Below, piece after piece: positions 1 to 10,439 of a stretch of DNA of 64,000 bases (position 1 is the first letter of the stretch; each line of letters begins with the position of its first letter). The position numbers and the translations under genes are program-made. The stretch is taken from assembly GCA_029265995.1 (NCBI GenBank), contig JAJUFM010000001.1:24440-88439 (forward strand). Direction: 5' to 3'. The notes under the pieces are model-generated. The model saw only the letters and a program-made list of their open reading frames with translations, was not told the origin of the DNA and searched no databases. This DNA is from Rhodospirillaceae bacterium (lineage in GTDB: Bacteria; Pseudomonadota; Alphaproteobacteria; Kiloniellales; DSM-21159).

Positions 1-2
1 AT

Positions 3-1319
3 GCTTCCCTGCGCGCCCGGCTGTTCAGCCATAGCGGCGATCTGGTGGCCGACTCTTCCCTTCTGGGCGGGCCTGACGCCACGGTGCGGGTGGAAGAGCT
101 TCCGCCACCCCAGGACAGCCCGGAGATCTTTCGTCAACTGGAAGACTTCTACGAGCTCACCATGCGGCGGCTTCTGCACCCTGAAGCCCTGCCGCTCTAT
201 CAAGAATCACTTCCTCAATCCGCCGCCGACTATGGGGAGGTGGAGCAGGCACTGCGCGGCGAGTCGAGCGCCGCGGTGCGGCGCGATGCGGGCCGCAGGC
301 TCGTGCTTTCTGTCACCGTGCCGGTGCAGCGCTACCGCCAGGTCGTCGGCGGCCTGATGATCAGCAAGGATGGCAGCGCGATCGACCAGGCCGTCCGTGA
401 CCGCCGCAGCGACATTCTGATCATCTTCGCTGTGGCGCTGGCCGTGACGGTAATGCTGTCCTTCTACCTGGCACGCACGATCGGCCAGCCGATCCGCTGG
501 CTGGCGGAAGCTGCGGATCAGGTCCGCGGATCCTCCGGGCGTGTGGATGCCATTCCCGACCTCACCAGCCGCCGAGATGAGATCGGCGACCTCTCCGCCG
601 CCTTGATCGAGATGACGCAAGCGCTGCACAACCGGCTGGAGGCGATCGAGAACTTTGCGGCCGACGTGGCCCACGAGATCAAGAACCCCCTGACCTCCCT
701 GCGCAGCGCGGTGGAGACGGTAACCCGGGTCGACAATCCTGAGCAGCGGGAACGCCTGATCAGCATCATCATCGATGACGTGTCGCGCCTCGATCGCCTG
801 ATCAGCGACATTTCCGATGCCTCTCGCCTCGACGCGGAATTGGCGCGGGCAGAGAGTGAAAAAGTCGACCTCGCAGCCCTGCTGGAGACCCTCGTTGAGG
901 TTCATCGCGACCGCGTCGACTCCCTCGCCCCACATTTGCGGCTTACCTTGCCGCCGCGCGGGCGGGTCATGGTGCTCGGCAAGGAGGGACGCCTTGGCCA
1001 GGTCTTTGGCAACCTCATCGCCAATGCAATCTCCTTCAGCCCTGTGGACGAGGAGATTCATCTTGCAGTTCGGCGTGAAGGCGCTTGGATCTTCGTCACG
1101 GTCGATGATCGTGGACCAGGCATACCGGCCGGCAAGGAGGAAGACATTTTCAACCGCTTCTATAGCGAACGTCCGGCGGGCGAGAAGTTCGGGATCCACT
1201 CTGGCCTCGGCCTCTCCATCGCGAGGCAGATCGTTGAGGCTCACAAGGGTAGTATTAGCGCCAGCAATCGACCGGAAGGCGGCGCCCGCTTCACGGTGAA
1301 GCTGCCCGCGGCCGTTTGA
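3..1319 (+). CDS. chvG: ChvG-type sensor histidine kinase (5' end outside window)
   Basis: The open frame runs in from the left edge without a start, so the N-terminus and first membrane segment are missing. What remains is the end of the periplasmic sensor region, a membrane helix at about 408-470, a HAMP linker, a dimerisation domain with the phospho-acceptor His in DVAHEIKNPL (about nt 671), and an ATPase domain with N, G1 (DRGPGIP) and G2 (GLGLSIA) boxes. ChvG kinases sense acid or envelope stress and phosphorylate ChvI. The family assignment rests on the kinase core plus the alphaproteobacterial order chvG-hprK-EIIA-HPr-EI that follows. The partner chvI would lie just left of the window. 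The stop overlaps the next start (TGATG), so the genes are translationally coupled. Confidence 0.85.
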   Translation, partial: ASLRARLFSHSGDLVADSSLLGGPDATVRVEELPPPQDSPEIFRQLEDFYELTMRRLLHPEALPLYQESLPQSAADYGEVEQALRGESSAAVRRDAGRRLVLSVTVPVQRYRQVVGGLMISKDGSAIDQAVRDRRSDILIIFAVALAVTVMLSFYLARTIGQPIRWLAEAADQVRGSSGRVDAIPDLTSRRDEIGDLSAALIEMTQALHNRLEAIENFAADVAHEIKNPLTSLRSAVETVTRVDNPEQRERLISIIIDDVSRLDRLISDISDASRLDAELARAESEKVDLAALLETLVEVHRDRVDSLAPHLRLTLPPRGRVMVLGKEGRLGQVFGNLIANAISFSPVDEEIHLAVRREGAWIFVTVDDRGPGIPAGKEEDIFNRFYSERPAGEKFGIHSGLGLSIARQIVEAHKGSISASNRPEGGARFTVKLPAAV

Positions 1320-2725
1320 TGTCCCAGGAGCAGATGATGGAACGCCTGCACGCCACCTGTGTAGCTCTCCCCACACCGTCAGGGCCGCTTGCGCTGTTGC
1401 TTCGAGGCCCCTCTGGCACGGGCAAGTCTGGCCTCGCCCTTCGCCTCATCGATGAAGGGGGGTGGCTGGTAGCCGACGATCAAGTGGAGATCGTGCGACG
1501 AGGCGAAAGGCTGGTGGCCCGCCCGCCCGCTACCCTCAGCGGCGTGATGGAAATTCGCGGCTTTGGCCTAGTCGAGGTTCCCCACCTGCCTGAGGCCCCT
1601 CTTGGGTTTGCCGTGGACCTCCTTTCCCGGGACGCCGTGGATCGCCTGCCGGAGGAACGCCATCTGGAGGTGCTGGACCTGCAGCTACCGCTCCTGCAAC
1701 TGGATCCTGATGCCGCCGCAACGACGGCAACCTTGCGGCTCGCAGCTCGATCGCGGGCCGCAGCCTTGCCACCTGCTACGGCCGCGGCCGACACTGACGC
1801 CCCAAAAGACGAGCAGCAAGCGGCCTCTCCCCTGCTTCTCGTGACCGGGCTATCCGGCGCCGGCCGCTCCACCGCCTTGAAGAGCCTGGAAGATCTGGGC
1901 TGGGAATCCATCGATAACCTGCCGCTGACCCTGCTCGACGGGGTGCTGGGCGCCAACCCTCAGCGGCAGCCCCTGGCCGTGGGTATCGATACGCGCACCC
2001 TCGACTTCTCGATTCTCCTGTTCCAACGCCAGGCGGAGCGACTGCGCGCCGATCCCCGCATTCAGTTCGACCTGCTGTTCCTGGATTGTGACGATCAGGT
2101 GCTCCAGCAACGCTATACCGCCACACGCCGCCCCCATCCTCTGGCGCTCAACAAGCCGCTGGCCGACGGTGTCGCGGCCGAGCGCGCCCTGCTCGAACCC
2201 CTGCGCTTGATCGCCGATCACGTGCTGGACACCAGCGACCTGCCGCCGGTCGAACTGCGGCGCCTGCTGGCTGCGAAGCTGCCGATCGATCGATCGGCCG
2301 GCATGCAGCTGTTCGTGCTTTCCTTCTCCTACCGCTTCGGGCTGCCGCGGGAGGCGGATCTCGTCTTCGACATGCGCTTTCTCGACAACCCGCATTGGGA
2401 ACAGGAACTCCGCGGCCTCACGGGCCGTGACGCACCGGTTCAGGAGTATCTGGCCGCCGATCCCTCTTATGAACCCTTCATGACTGGACTCTTCGGTCTA
2501 CTTGCGCCCTTGTTGGAACGTTACCAGGCGGGTGGGAAAAGCTATCTTACCATTGCTATCGGTTGTACAGGCGGCCAGCATCGCTCGGTCGCGGCCGCGG
2601 AACGTTTGGCGGCTTGGTTGCGGGAGCAGGGGTGGCCAGCGGGTCTAACGCACAGGGAGCTGGAGCGCACGGCGGCCACTTCCTCAGCCCATCGAGCCAC
2701 ATCTCTTCCCGGCTCAGGTGGCTAG
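1319..2725 (+). CDS. hprK-rapZ: HPr kinase (short type) fused to RapZ-family nucleotide-binding protein
   Basis: One 468-residue reading frame carries two normally separate proteins. Residues 1-145 are a short alphaproteobacterial HprK: Walker A GPSGTGKS at 30-37, ADDQ at 52-55 and the signature GVMEIRGFG at 75-83. HprK (de)phosphorylates a serine of HPr. An Ala/Pro/Asp-rich linker covers about 146-171. From about 172 the protein is RapZ/YvcJ-like: Walker A GLSGAGRS at 177-184, IDNLP, and a C-terminal domain with SYRFGLP, FDMRFLDNP and GCTGGQHRSV. RapZ-type proteins bind nucleotides and in enterics control GlmZ RNA and GlmS. The two genes are adjacent in many alphaproteobacteria, so a stop lost between them is a simple origin. 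The ATG at 1319 is used; the TTG just before it lies inside the chvG overlap. Codon use is continuous, with no sign of a frameshift. Confidence 0.88.
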   Translation: MSQEQMMERLHATCVALPTPSGPLALLLRGPSGTGKSGLALRLIDEGGWLVADDQVEIVRRGERLVARPPATLSGVMEIRGFGLVEVPHLPEAPLGFAVDLLSRDAVDRLPEERHLEVLDLQLPLLQLDPDAAATTATLRLAARSRAAALPPATAAADTDAPKDEQQAASPLLLVTGLSGAGRSTALKSLEDLGWESIDNLPLTLLDGVLGANPQRQPLAVGIDTRTLDFSILLFQRQAERLRADPRIQFDLLFLDCDDQVLQQRYTATRRPHPLALNKPLADGVAAERALLEPLRLIADHVLDTSDLPPVELRRLLAAKLPIDRSAGMQLFVLSFSYRFGLPREADLVFDMRFLDNPHWEQELRGLTGRDAPVQEYLAADPSYEPFMTGLFGLLAPLLERYQAGGKSYLTIAIGCTGGQHRSVAAAERLAAWLREQGWPAGLTHRELERTAATSSAHRATSLPGSGG

Positions 2726-2796
2726 CTGCAGCAAAGATCGCTGGCCCGAACTTCCCCGCGCGAGTAGTGGTGGCTTAGATCCAAAAGGATAGGCAT

Positions 2797-3207
2797 ATGA
2801 TCGGTCTCGTTCTGGTCACCCACGGCAAGCTGGCAACAGAGTTTGTCGCCGCAATGGAACACGTCGTGGGCCCACAGCCGAATACGGTCTCGGTCTGCAT
2901 TGGTCCGGATGACGATATGGAACAGCGGCGACAGGAGATCATTGACGGCATACAAGAAGTGGAAAACGGCGCTGGCGTCGTCATCCTGACCGACATGTTC
3001 GGCGGCACCCCGTCCAACCTCGCCATCTCGGTGCTCGATCAGGGACGGGTGGAGGTGATTGCCGGGATCAACCTGCCAATGCTGATCAAGCTCGCTCAGG
3101 TCAGGGAGCGGGAACGCTTGGCAACTGCGGTGTTGCAGGCGCAGGAAGCTGGTCGCAAGTATATCAGCGTCGCGTCGCAACTCCTGAGGGATGAAGTGAA
3201 TCGGTGA
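2797..3207 (+). CDS. PTS EIIA component, mannose family (stand-alone)
   Basis: A 136-residue single-domain cytoplasmic protein of the EIIA-Man fold. The phosphorylated His is His9 in LVTHGKLA, and DMFGGTPSN is the second conserved motif. No IIB, IIC or IID domain is attached or nearby. In alphaproteobacteria this protein accepts phosphate from HPr and is thought to act as a regulator rather than in sugar import. A purine-rich ribosome site (AAAAGGAT) precedes the ATG. The stop overlaps the HPr start by one base (TGATG). A 71-base gap separates it from the HprK-RapZ gene, so the run is probably one operon. Confidence 0.88.
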   Translation: MIGLVLVTHGKLATEFVAAMEHVVGPQPNTVSVCIGPDDDMEQRRQEIIDGIQEVENGAGVVILTDMFGGTPSNLAISVLDQGRVEVIAGINLPMLIKLAQVRERERLATAVLQAQEAGRKYISVASQLLRDEVNR

Positions 3208-3509
3208 TGACTACGACCGTAAGCGAAAGCGGTGCCCGGCCCCCGGCTGTTCGGCGCGTCGTAGTATGCAACCGCAAGGGTCTGCACGCGCGCGCGGCCG
3301 CCAAGTTCGTGAAGCTTGCCGGGGAATTCACCGCCGACATTACGGTGGTGCGTCGTGACCAGGAGGTGCCTGGCGGCTCCATCATGGGCTTGATGATGCT
3401 CGCCGCCGGGCCGGGCTGCGAGATCGAGTTGCGCGCTGTGGGATCGGATGCTGAGGCTGCGCTGGACGCCCTGGCCCAGCTCGTGCAGCGCAAGTTCGAT
3501 GAAGACTAA
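3207..3509 (+). CDS. ptsH: HPr phosphocarrier protein
   Basis: A 100-residue HPr. The active-site His is His27 in RKGLHARAA, equivalent to His15 of classical HPr, after an N-terminal extension of about 12 residues. The regulatory serine of the HprK site is Ser58 in PGGSIMGLMML, so both control sites are intact. This agrees with an HPr kinase domain being encoded two genes upstream. A GTG at 3204 is in frame, but the ATG at 3207 overlaps the upstream stop and is preferred. HPr carries phosphate from Enzyme I to the EIIA protein. Confidence 0.92.
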   Translation: MTTTVSESGARPPAVRRVVVCNRKGLHARAAAKFVKLAGEFTADITVVRRDQEVPGGSIMGLMMLAAGPGCEIELRAVGSDAEAALDALAQLVQRKFDED

Positions 3510-5280
3510 GGCAAATCCCAATGAGAACGCCGGCCAGCCTACGGAAATTCGGCTGCGCGGTCTTGGCGTTTCCCCAGGGGTGGCTGTAGGTGCAATCCAT
3601 CTGCGGGACGCCAGCGCCGTCCCGATTCCTGAGTATCTGATCTCCGCTTCCCAGGTCCCGCGCGAGATCAATCGCTTCGACACGGCGGTCAGCGCAGCGG
3701 AAAAGCAACTGGCCAAGCTGAGGGAAAAGGCGGCCAGCGTTCATGGCGCTTCGGCAGAGGAGCTCTTCTTTCTTCTTGAGGCTCATTCCCAGATGCTGCG
3801 CTCCGGCCAGCTCCGCGAGGGGGTGGAACGCCGGGTGCGAGAGGAGCGGCAGAATGCAGAAGCTGCCCTCGCCGCCGAGATCGAGCAGATCCTTACCATC
3901 TTCGATGCCATTGACGACCCCTATCTGCGCTCGCGGGGAGATGAGGTCCGCCAGGTTGGCCAGCGCATCCTGCGCCATCTTACCGATCGGGCCTACCAGG
4001 GCTTCGATCGCCTGTCGCGCAATTCCCTCGTCATCGCCGAAGAGGTGACACCCGCAGATACCGCGCTTATGGACCCCAAGCGGGTTATCGGTTTCGCAAG
4101 CGTCCTCGGCGGAGCGGAGGGGCACACGGCGGTGATGGCCCGTTCCCTGGGTCTGCCAGCGGTACTGGGGGTCCCCGAGCTGCTTCGCCACGGCCGAAGC
4201 GGCGCGATGATGATCATTGATGGCGACGAAGGCCTGGTGATCATCGATCCCTACAAGGAGACCCTGGAGCTCTACCGGCGCCGCCGCGCATCGCAGCTGC
4301 GGGCCAACCGCGCCCTGCAGCGTCTGCGGGACCTGCCTGCGGTCACCAAGGATGGGGTCAGAGTTAGCCTACAGGCCAACGTCGAGCTCCCCAGCGACGT
4401 GGAACAATGCGTCGCCGCAGGGGCCGAGGGCGTGGGGCTGCTTCGCACCGAATACCTCTTCATGAACCGCCACGACCTCCCCGATGAGGAGGAGCAGATT
4501 GCCTCTATCCGTCACATCATGCATGGCGTGGCGGATGGGCAGGTGACGGTCAGAACTTTGGATGTCGGCGGAGAAAAGATTGCTTCCGCGCTGGGTCACC
4601 ATCTGGCGGAAGCGGCCAATCCTGCCTTGGGCCTGCGCGCAGTGCGCCTATCGCTACGCGTGCCCGAGTTGTTGGAGAGCCAGCTCTCCGCAGCCTTGCG
4701 GGCCAACGAGGGGAATCGCCTGCGCATCCTCCTGCCGATGATCGTCAATGTCGACGAGATCCGGCTCGTACGACGAAAGATGGAGGAAGTGACCCTTCGA
4801 TTGACGTCGCAAGGCCTGATCGCAGGGGAGACCTTGCCTTCCCTCGGCGTCATGATCGAAATTCCCGGTGCTGCCCTGGCGGCAGACGCGCTGGCGCGCG
4901 AGGCGGATTTCTTCGCCATCGGCACCAACGACCTGATCATGTACACGCTGGCCATCGATCGGAGCGATGAGCGGGTAGCCTACCTCTACGACCCCCTCCA
5001 TCCGGCCGTCCTGCGCCTCATTCACTTCGCCGTGGACGCCGCTCGGCGCCAGGACAAGCCCGTTTCGGTGTGCGGAGAAATGGCAGGAGATGCGCGTTAC
5101 CTGCCCTTCTTCCTGGGCCTTGGCATTCGTGAACTTTCAATGCGCCCTACGGCGTTGCCGCGCATCAAGCAGCGCCTTCGACGCCTTGAAGCCGCTGCCT
5201 GCGAGGAGCTGGTAAGCCAACTCCTGAGCCAGAGCGACAGCCACGAAATCAAGCGGCTCCTGAACGAGTTCAACGGCTGA
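3499..5280 (+). CDS. ptsI: Phosphoenolpyruvate-protein phosphotransferase (PTS Enzyme I)
   Basis: A 593-residue Enzyme I that moves phosphate from PEP to HPr. Order of parts: N-terminal HPr-binding domain, swivelling His domain with the active His209 in AEGHTAVMARS, and a C-terminal PEP-binding barrel with LLRTEYLFM, GTNDLIMYT, DPLHPAV and the catalytic Cys in VCGEMAGD. It lacks the N-terminal GAF domain of PtsP (EI-Ntr), so it is a classical-size Enzyme I. The ATG at 3499 overlaps the end of ptsH by 11 bases and gives the normal family start; longer in-frame extensions would lie inside ptsH. It is the last gene of the phosphotransfer operon. Some annotations of this locus use the name ptsP. 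Confidence 0.92.
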   Translation: MKTKANPNENAGQPTEIRLRGLGVSPGVAVGAIHLRDASAVPIPEYLISASQVPREINRFDTAVSAAEKQLAKLREKAASVHGASAEELFFLLEAHSQMLRSGQLREGVERRVREERQNAEAALAAEIEQILTIFDAIDDPYLRSRGDEVRQVGQRILRHLTDRAYQGFDRLSRNSLVIAEEVTPADTALMDPKRVIGFASVLGGAEGHTAVMARSLGLPAVLGVPELLRHGRSGAMMIIDGDEGLVIIDPYKETLELYRRRRASQLRANRALQRLRDLPAVTKDGVRVSLQANVELPSDVEQCVAAGAEGVGLLRTEYLFMNRHDLPDEEEQIASIRHIMHGVADGQVTVRTLDVGGEKIASALGHHLAEAANPALGLRAVRLSLRVPELLESQLSAALRANEGNRLRILLPMIVNVDEIRLVRRKMEEVTLRLTSQGLIAGETLPSLGVMIEIPGAALAADALAREADFFAIGTNDLIMYTLAIDRSDERVAYLYDPLHPAVLRLIHFAVDAARRQDKPVSVCGEMAGDARYLPFFLGLGIRELSMRPTALPRIKQRLRRLEAAACEELVSQLLSQSDSHEIKRLLNEFNG

Positions 5281-5449
5281 GCTTCTGCTCGCCGGCTAGA
5301 AATTGCATTCGGTTCCGCTCACCCCAAGTAGGTGGCACGCGACTTACCCTTAGAGCTCTTCTGGGCGATTGCGCGACAACCGATTACCTCGCTTGGCTCA
5401 AGGGCTAACTTGGTTTAGCTCCTCCTTCGTTCTTTTCTTTTGATGCAGC

Positions 5450-6208
5450 ATGTCAACCAATTCAGCACCTCTTCATCTGCCCCCACCGCCGGCGCCCTGC
5501 AGCGACTGGGCCGTCTTCTTCGACGTCGACGGCTGTCTGCTTGAGATTGCCCAGCGGCCGGACGAAGTGGTGGTGGCCCCCGAACTCGTGCCCGCCCTCG
5601 CTCGGCTGCGCGAGCACCTCAATGGCGCTGTAGCACTGGTCAGTGGACGTCCAATCGCCCAGCTGGATTCTCTCTTCGCGCCCCTCCACCTGCCAGCGGC
5701 AGGTCAACATGGACTCGAGCGACGCGATGCGGCTGGCCGGCTGCTTCCTCTCGCCAGCCTGCCAGCCAATTTCACAGAGGTGGAAGCGCGGCTCGCTCTT
5801 TTCACGGAGCGTCATCCCGGCACCTTGCTAGAACGAAAGTCTCGTGGCCTGGCCTTGCACTTCCGCGGCGCTCCCGAGTGTGGTGAGGAGGCGCAACGGC
5901 TCGCACTGGCGCTGGCTGAACGGACCGCCCCTCCCCTCGTGGCAGTTCCGGGAAAGGCCGTCATCGAGCTGCGCACCCCCGGCTCCAACAAGGGAAAGGC
6001 AATCGAGGAGTTCCTGAAGGAACCGCCCTTTGCAGGCCGCGTTCCGGTCTTCTTGGGCGATGATGTGACCGATGAGGACGGCTTCGCGACGGTCAACCGC
6101 TATGGGGGACATTCCATCCTGGTGGGACGGCGACCGACCCAGGCGCGCTGGGCCCTGCCCGATGTAGCCGCTGTACACCACTGGTTATCCACAACAGCTG
6201 TCCAGTAG
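5450..6208 (+). CDS. otsB: Trehalose-6-phosphate phosphatase
   Basis: A 252-residue HAD-family phosphatase. Motif I is FFDVDGCL, with the nucleophile Asp and acid Asp intact and Cys in the usual Thr position. Next come VSGRP (motif II), KGKAIEEFL (motif III lysine region) and FLGDDVTDEDGF (motif IV). It releases phosphate from trehalose-6-phosphate, the last step of trehalose synthesis. It heads a four-gene run with a GH15 hydrolase, otsA and glucokinase, 15 bases before the next start. No strong ribosome site is visible before its ATG. Length is normal for the family. Confidence 0.92.
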   Translation: MSTNSAPLHLPPPPAPCSDWAVFFDVDGCLLEIAQRPDEVVVAPELVPALARLREHLNGAVALVSGRPIAQLDSLFAPLHLPAAGQHGLERRDAAGRLLPLASLPANFTEVEARLALFTERHPGTLLERKSRGLALHFRGAPECGEEAQRLALALAERTAPPLVAVPGKAVIELRTPGSNKGKAIEEFLKEPPFAGRVPVFLGDDVTDEDGFATVNRYGGHSILVGRRPTQARWALPDVAAVHHWLSTTAVQ

Positions 6209-6223
6209 TTTTAGGAGAAAGCC

Positions 6224-8016
6224 TTGCCTGCGGGATTTCGTCCCAACCTCGATCTTGCCGTCATCGGCAACTGTTCGATCGGCGCTCTTGTCGATCAGGG
6301 TGGCCGCATCGTCTGGGCCTGCCTTCCAGCTTTCGACGGCGACCCTTGGTTCAGCGCTCTCCTGGGCGGGGAACACCCGGAAGAAGGCTACTTCGGCATC
6401 GAACTGAAGGGCCTTCAGCGGACCGAGCAGGAGTACCGCCGGAACTCGGCCGTTCTTGTGACGCGGCTCTACGCTGAAGATGGCAGCGCCATCGAGATCA
6501 CCGATTGCATTCCGCGCAGCAAGCTCTTCGGCCGGACCTTCCGCCCCACGATGATCGTGCGGCGGATACGCCCGATCAGCGGGACGCCGCAGATCCGCGT
6601 GATCCTGCGTCCCACCAACAACTACGGTAAGGACCGACCCCAGGTCACACGCGGCAGCAACCACGCGCGCTATGTCGGGACCGACATGACGCTGCGGCTC
6701 TATTCCACCGCACCCCTGGCCTACGTTCTGGCGGAACGATGGTTCCTGCTCCAGGACGATGAGTTTCTGATTCTAGGGCCTGACGAGAGCCTGACCGAGC
6801 CGGTAGAAGCGGCAGCCAGCCGCCTGATCAGTGAAGCGGACGCCTATTGGCGTGACTGGGTCCGATCGCTTTCCATCCCCTTTGAATGGCAAGAGGAGGT
6901 CATTCGCGCAGCTATCACCCTCAAGCTCTGCACCTACGAGGAAACCGGCGGGCTGGTCGCCGCGCTCACTACCTCAATTCCCGAGGCGCCCGGATCGGAA
7001 CGGAATTGGGACTACCGCTACTGCTGGCTGCGCGATTCCTACTTTGTCGTCAATGCCCTCAATCAACTGGGTGCGACCCGCACGATGGAGGGATACCTGC
7101 GCTACATCATGAACATCGCCTCTGCGGCGCCGGATGGATATCTGCAGCCCGTCTTCGGTCTGGATCTGGAGCAGCGGATCGAAGAGCGCGAAATAGCGGC
7201 ACTGCCGGGCTACCGGAACATGGGGCCTGTCCGTGTGGGCAACCAGGCCTACACCCAGGTGCAGAACGATGGCTACGGCAGCATTATCCTGGCGGCGACC
7301 CGCGTATTCTTTGATCAGCGACTGATGGCGCCCGGCTCGCTGCAGCTCTTCCAGCTATTGGAGGAGATCGGCGAGCAAGCGGTGAAGCGTTTCGATAGTC
7401 CTGATGCCGGGCCATGGGAATATCGCAGCCGCCAGATGGTGCATACCTACTCCACCTTGCTCTGCTGGGCTGCCTGCGACCGCCTGTCGCGCATCGCGCG
7501 CCACCTGGGCCAGGCGCAGCGGGCCAGCCACTGGCGCGAGGAGGCGGATCGCATTAAGGAGGTGATCCTCCAGCGCGCCTGGAACGAGCGGCTGAACAGC
7601 TTCGTTGCCACTTTTGAAGGTGAACACCTGGATGCCAGCCTGCTGCTGATGCAGGAGTTGGGCTTCCTCGATCCCATGGATCCGCGCTATCTTGGAACAG
7701 TAGCCGCTGTCGAGCGCTTTCTGCTGAAGGAGGGCTACCTGTTGCGTTATCACGCGGCCGATGATTTTGGGGTTCCCGAGGTAGCCTTTACCATCTGTTC
7801 CTTCTGGTACGTGGATGCGCTCACAGCGACAGGGCGACATGACGAAGCGCGGGAGCTTTTTGAGAAGCTGCTGGCTCGGCGCAATCACGTCGGCCTCCTC
7901 TCGGAAGATCTCCATCCCGGAACGGGTGAGCTGTGGGGGAACTTTCCTCAGACCTACTCTCTGGTCGGCATCATCCACTCGGCGATGCGCTTGAGCCAAA
8001 GCTGGGAGGCCTGGGG

Positions 8017-8020
<4 letters not shown>
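6224..8020 (+). CDS. Glycoside hydrolase family 15 protein, probable trehalase
   Basis: A 598-residue cytoplasmic (alpha/alpha)6-barrel glycosidase. An N-terminal beta domain is followed by the GH15 core: NWDYRYCWLRDS, a general-acid Glu in PWEYRSRQ, and the general-base region LLSEDLHPGTGELWGNFPQ near the C-terminus. GH15 contains glucoamylases, glucodextranases and the actinobacterial and archaeal trehalases. Lying between otsB and otsA, trehalose is the likeliest substrate, but sequence alone does not settle this. The start is TTG at 6224, supported by AGGAG at 6213-6217 with a 6-base spacer. Its last codon overlaps the otsA start (ATGA). Confidence 0.85.
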
Positions 8021-9408
<1,388 letters not shown>

Positions 9409-9414
9409 TAGACC

Positions 9415-10428
9415 ATGGCGGCGGGACTTGGTGACACGAACGCGCCCTGGCTGGTTGCCGATATCGGGGGCACCAACGCCCGCTTCGCCATCTATGATCC
9501 AACCAGCCAGCCGGCCGCAGTACCTTTGGCGGCAGGACGCCTGAAGACGGCAGACTACCCCGGCCCCGCCGAGTGTACGCGCACCTTCCTGCACGCCCAC
9601 TGGAAGGAACAGCCTATCAGCCGCGCGGCGCTGGCAATCGCCGCACCGGTCACCGGCGACGTGGTGTCGCTGACCAACGCAGACTGGCGCTTCTCGATCC
9701 AGCAGCTGCGGCAGGATCTCGCGCTGAATCACCTTGAAGTGATCAACGACTTCGCGGCCCTCGCCCATGCCCTACCACTTCTCGAGAAGGATGACCGGGT
9801 CTCCCTGGGGCCCGAGCGGCCGGCCGAAAAGGGACAGCCCATGGTCGTTATCGGACCCGGAACCGGCCTGGGTGCGGCGGCAGTACTTCCACACGAAAAC
9901 CACGGTTGGGCAGTGGTCGCGGGCGAAGGCGGCCACACGACCGCCGCCGCGCGCTGCGACCGGGAAGCGGCTGTTCTCGCGCACCTTCGTCGGGAAAACC
10001 GTCACGTCTCCTATGAAAGGGTCGCGAGCGGTCCCGGGCTTCTTGAGCTGTCCCGCGCCATCGCAGAGATCGAAGGTGCCCCTTTTTCCTATCGAACGCC
10101 CGCGGAGGTGGCCGCGGGAGCGCGAAAGGGCGACGCCACTTGCCGGGAGGCCCTTGCGCTTTTCCAGGGCTTCCTCGCAAACTTTGCCGGCGACATGGCG
10201 CTGATCATCGGCGCGCGTGGGGGCATCTACCTCGGGGGTGGCGTGCTCGCTCACCTCGAAGGTCTCTTTGACCCTGACGCCTTCCGCGCCCGCATGGAGG
10301 ACAAGGGTCGCTTTCGCGACTACCTCGAGCGGATCCCTCTATGGCAACTTCGCCGCCAGGACGCAGCCTTCCTCGGGCTGCGCCGTCTCCTGAGCGAGAA
10401 GGCGGAGAACGACGCCGCCGCTCCCTGA
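9415..10428 (+). CDS. glk: Glucokinase
   Basis: A 337-residue cytoplasmic ROK/ASKHA kinase of the proteobacterial Glk type. Motifs: ATP phosphate loop ADIGGTNARFA, FAALAHALP, GPGTGLGAA and VAGEGGHTT. It phosphorylates glucose to glucose-6-phosphate. At the end of an otsB-GH15-otsA run it can recapture glucose freed from trehalose and supply the acceptor for otsA. The gene ends 11 bases before the stop of the convergent autotransporter gene. No terminator hairpin is visible between them. Confidence 0.92.
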   Translation: MAAGLGDTNAPWLVADIGGTNARFAIYDPTSQPAAVPLAAGRLKTADYPGPAECTRTFLHAHWKEQPISRAALAIAAPVTGDVVSLTNADWRFSIQQLRQDLALNHLEVINDFAALAHALPLLEKDDRVSLGPERPAEKGQPMVVIGPGTGLGAAAVLPHENHGWAVVAGEGGHTTAAARCDREAAVLAHLRRENRHVSYERVASGPGLLELSRAIAEIEGAPFSYRTPAEVAAGARKGDATCREALALFQGFLANFAGDMALIIGARGGIYLGGGVLAHLEGLFDPDAFRARMEDKGRFRDYLERIPLWQLRRQDAAFLGLRRLLSEKAENDAAAP

Positions 10429-10439
10429 ACCTCCAGGCC

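Noticed and set aside
207..1376. 389-codon reverse open frame over chvG
   Set aside because: Antisense to the kinase domains, with no ribosome site and no recognisable motif.
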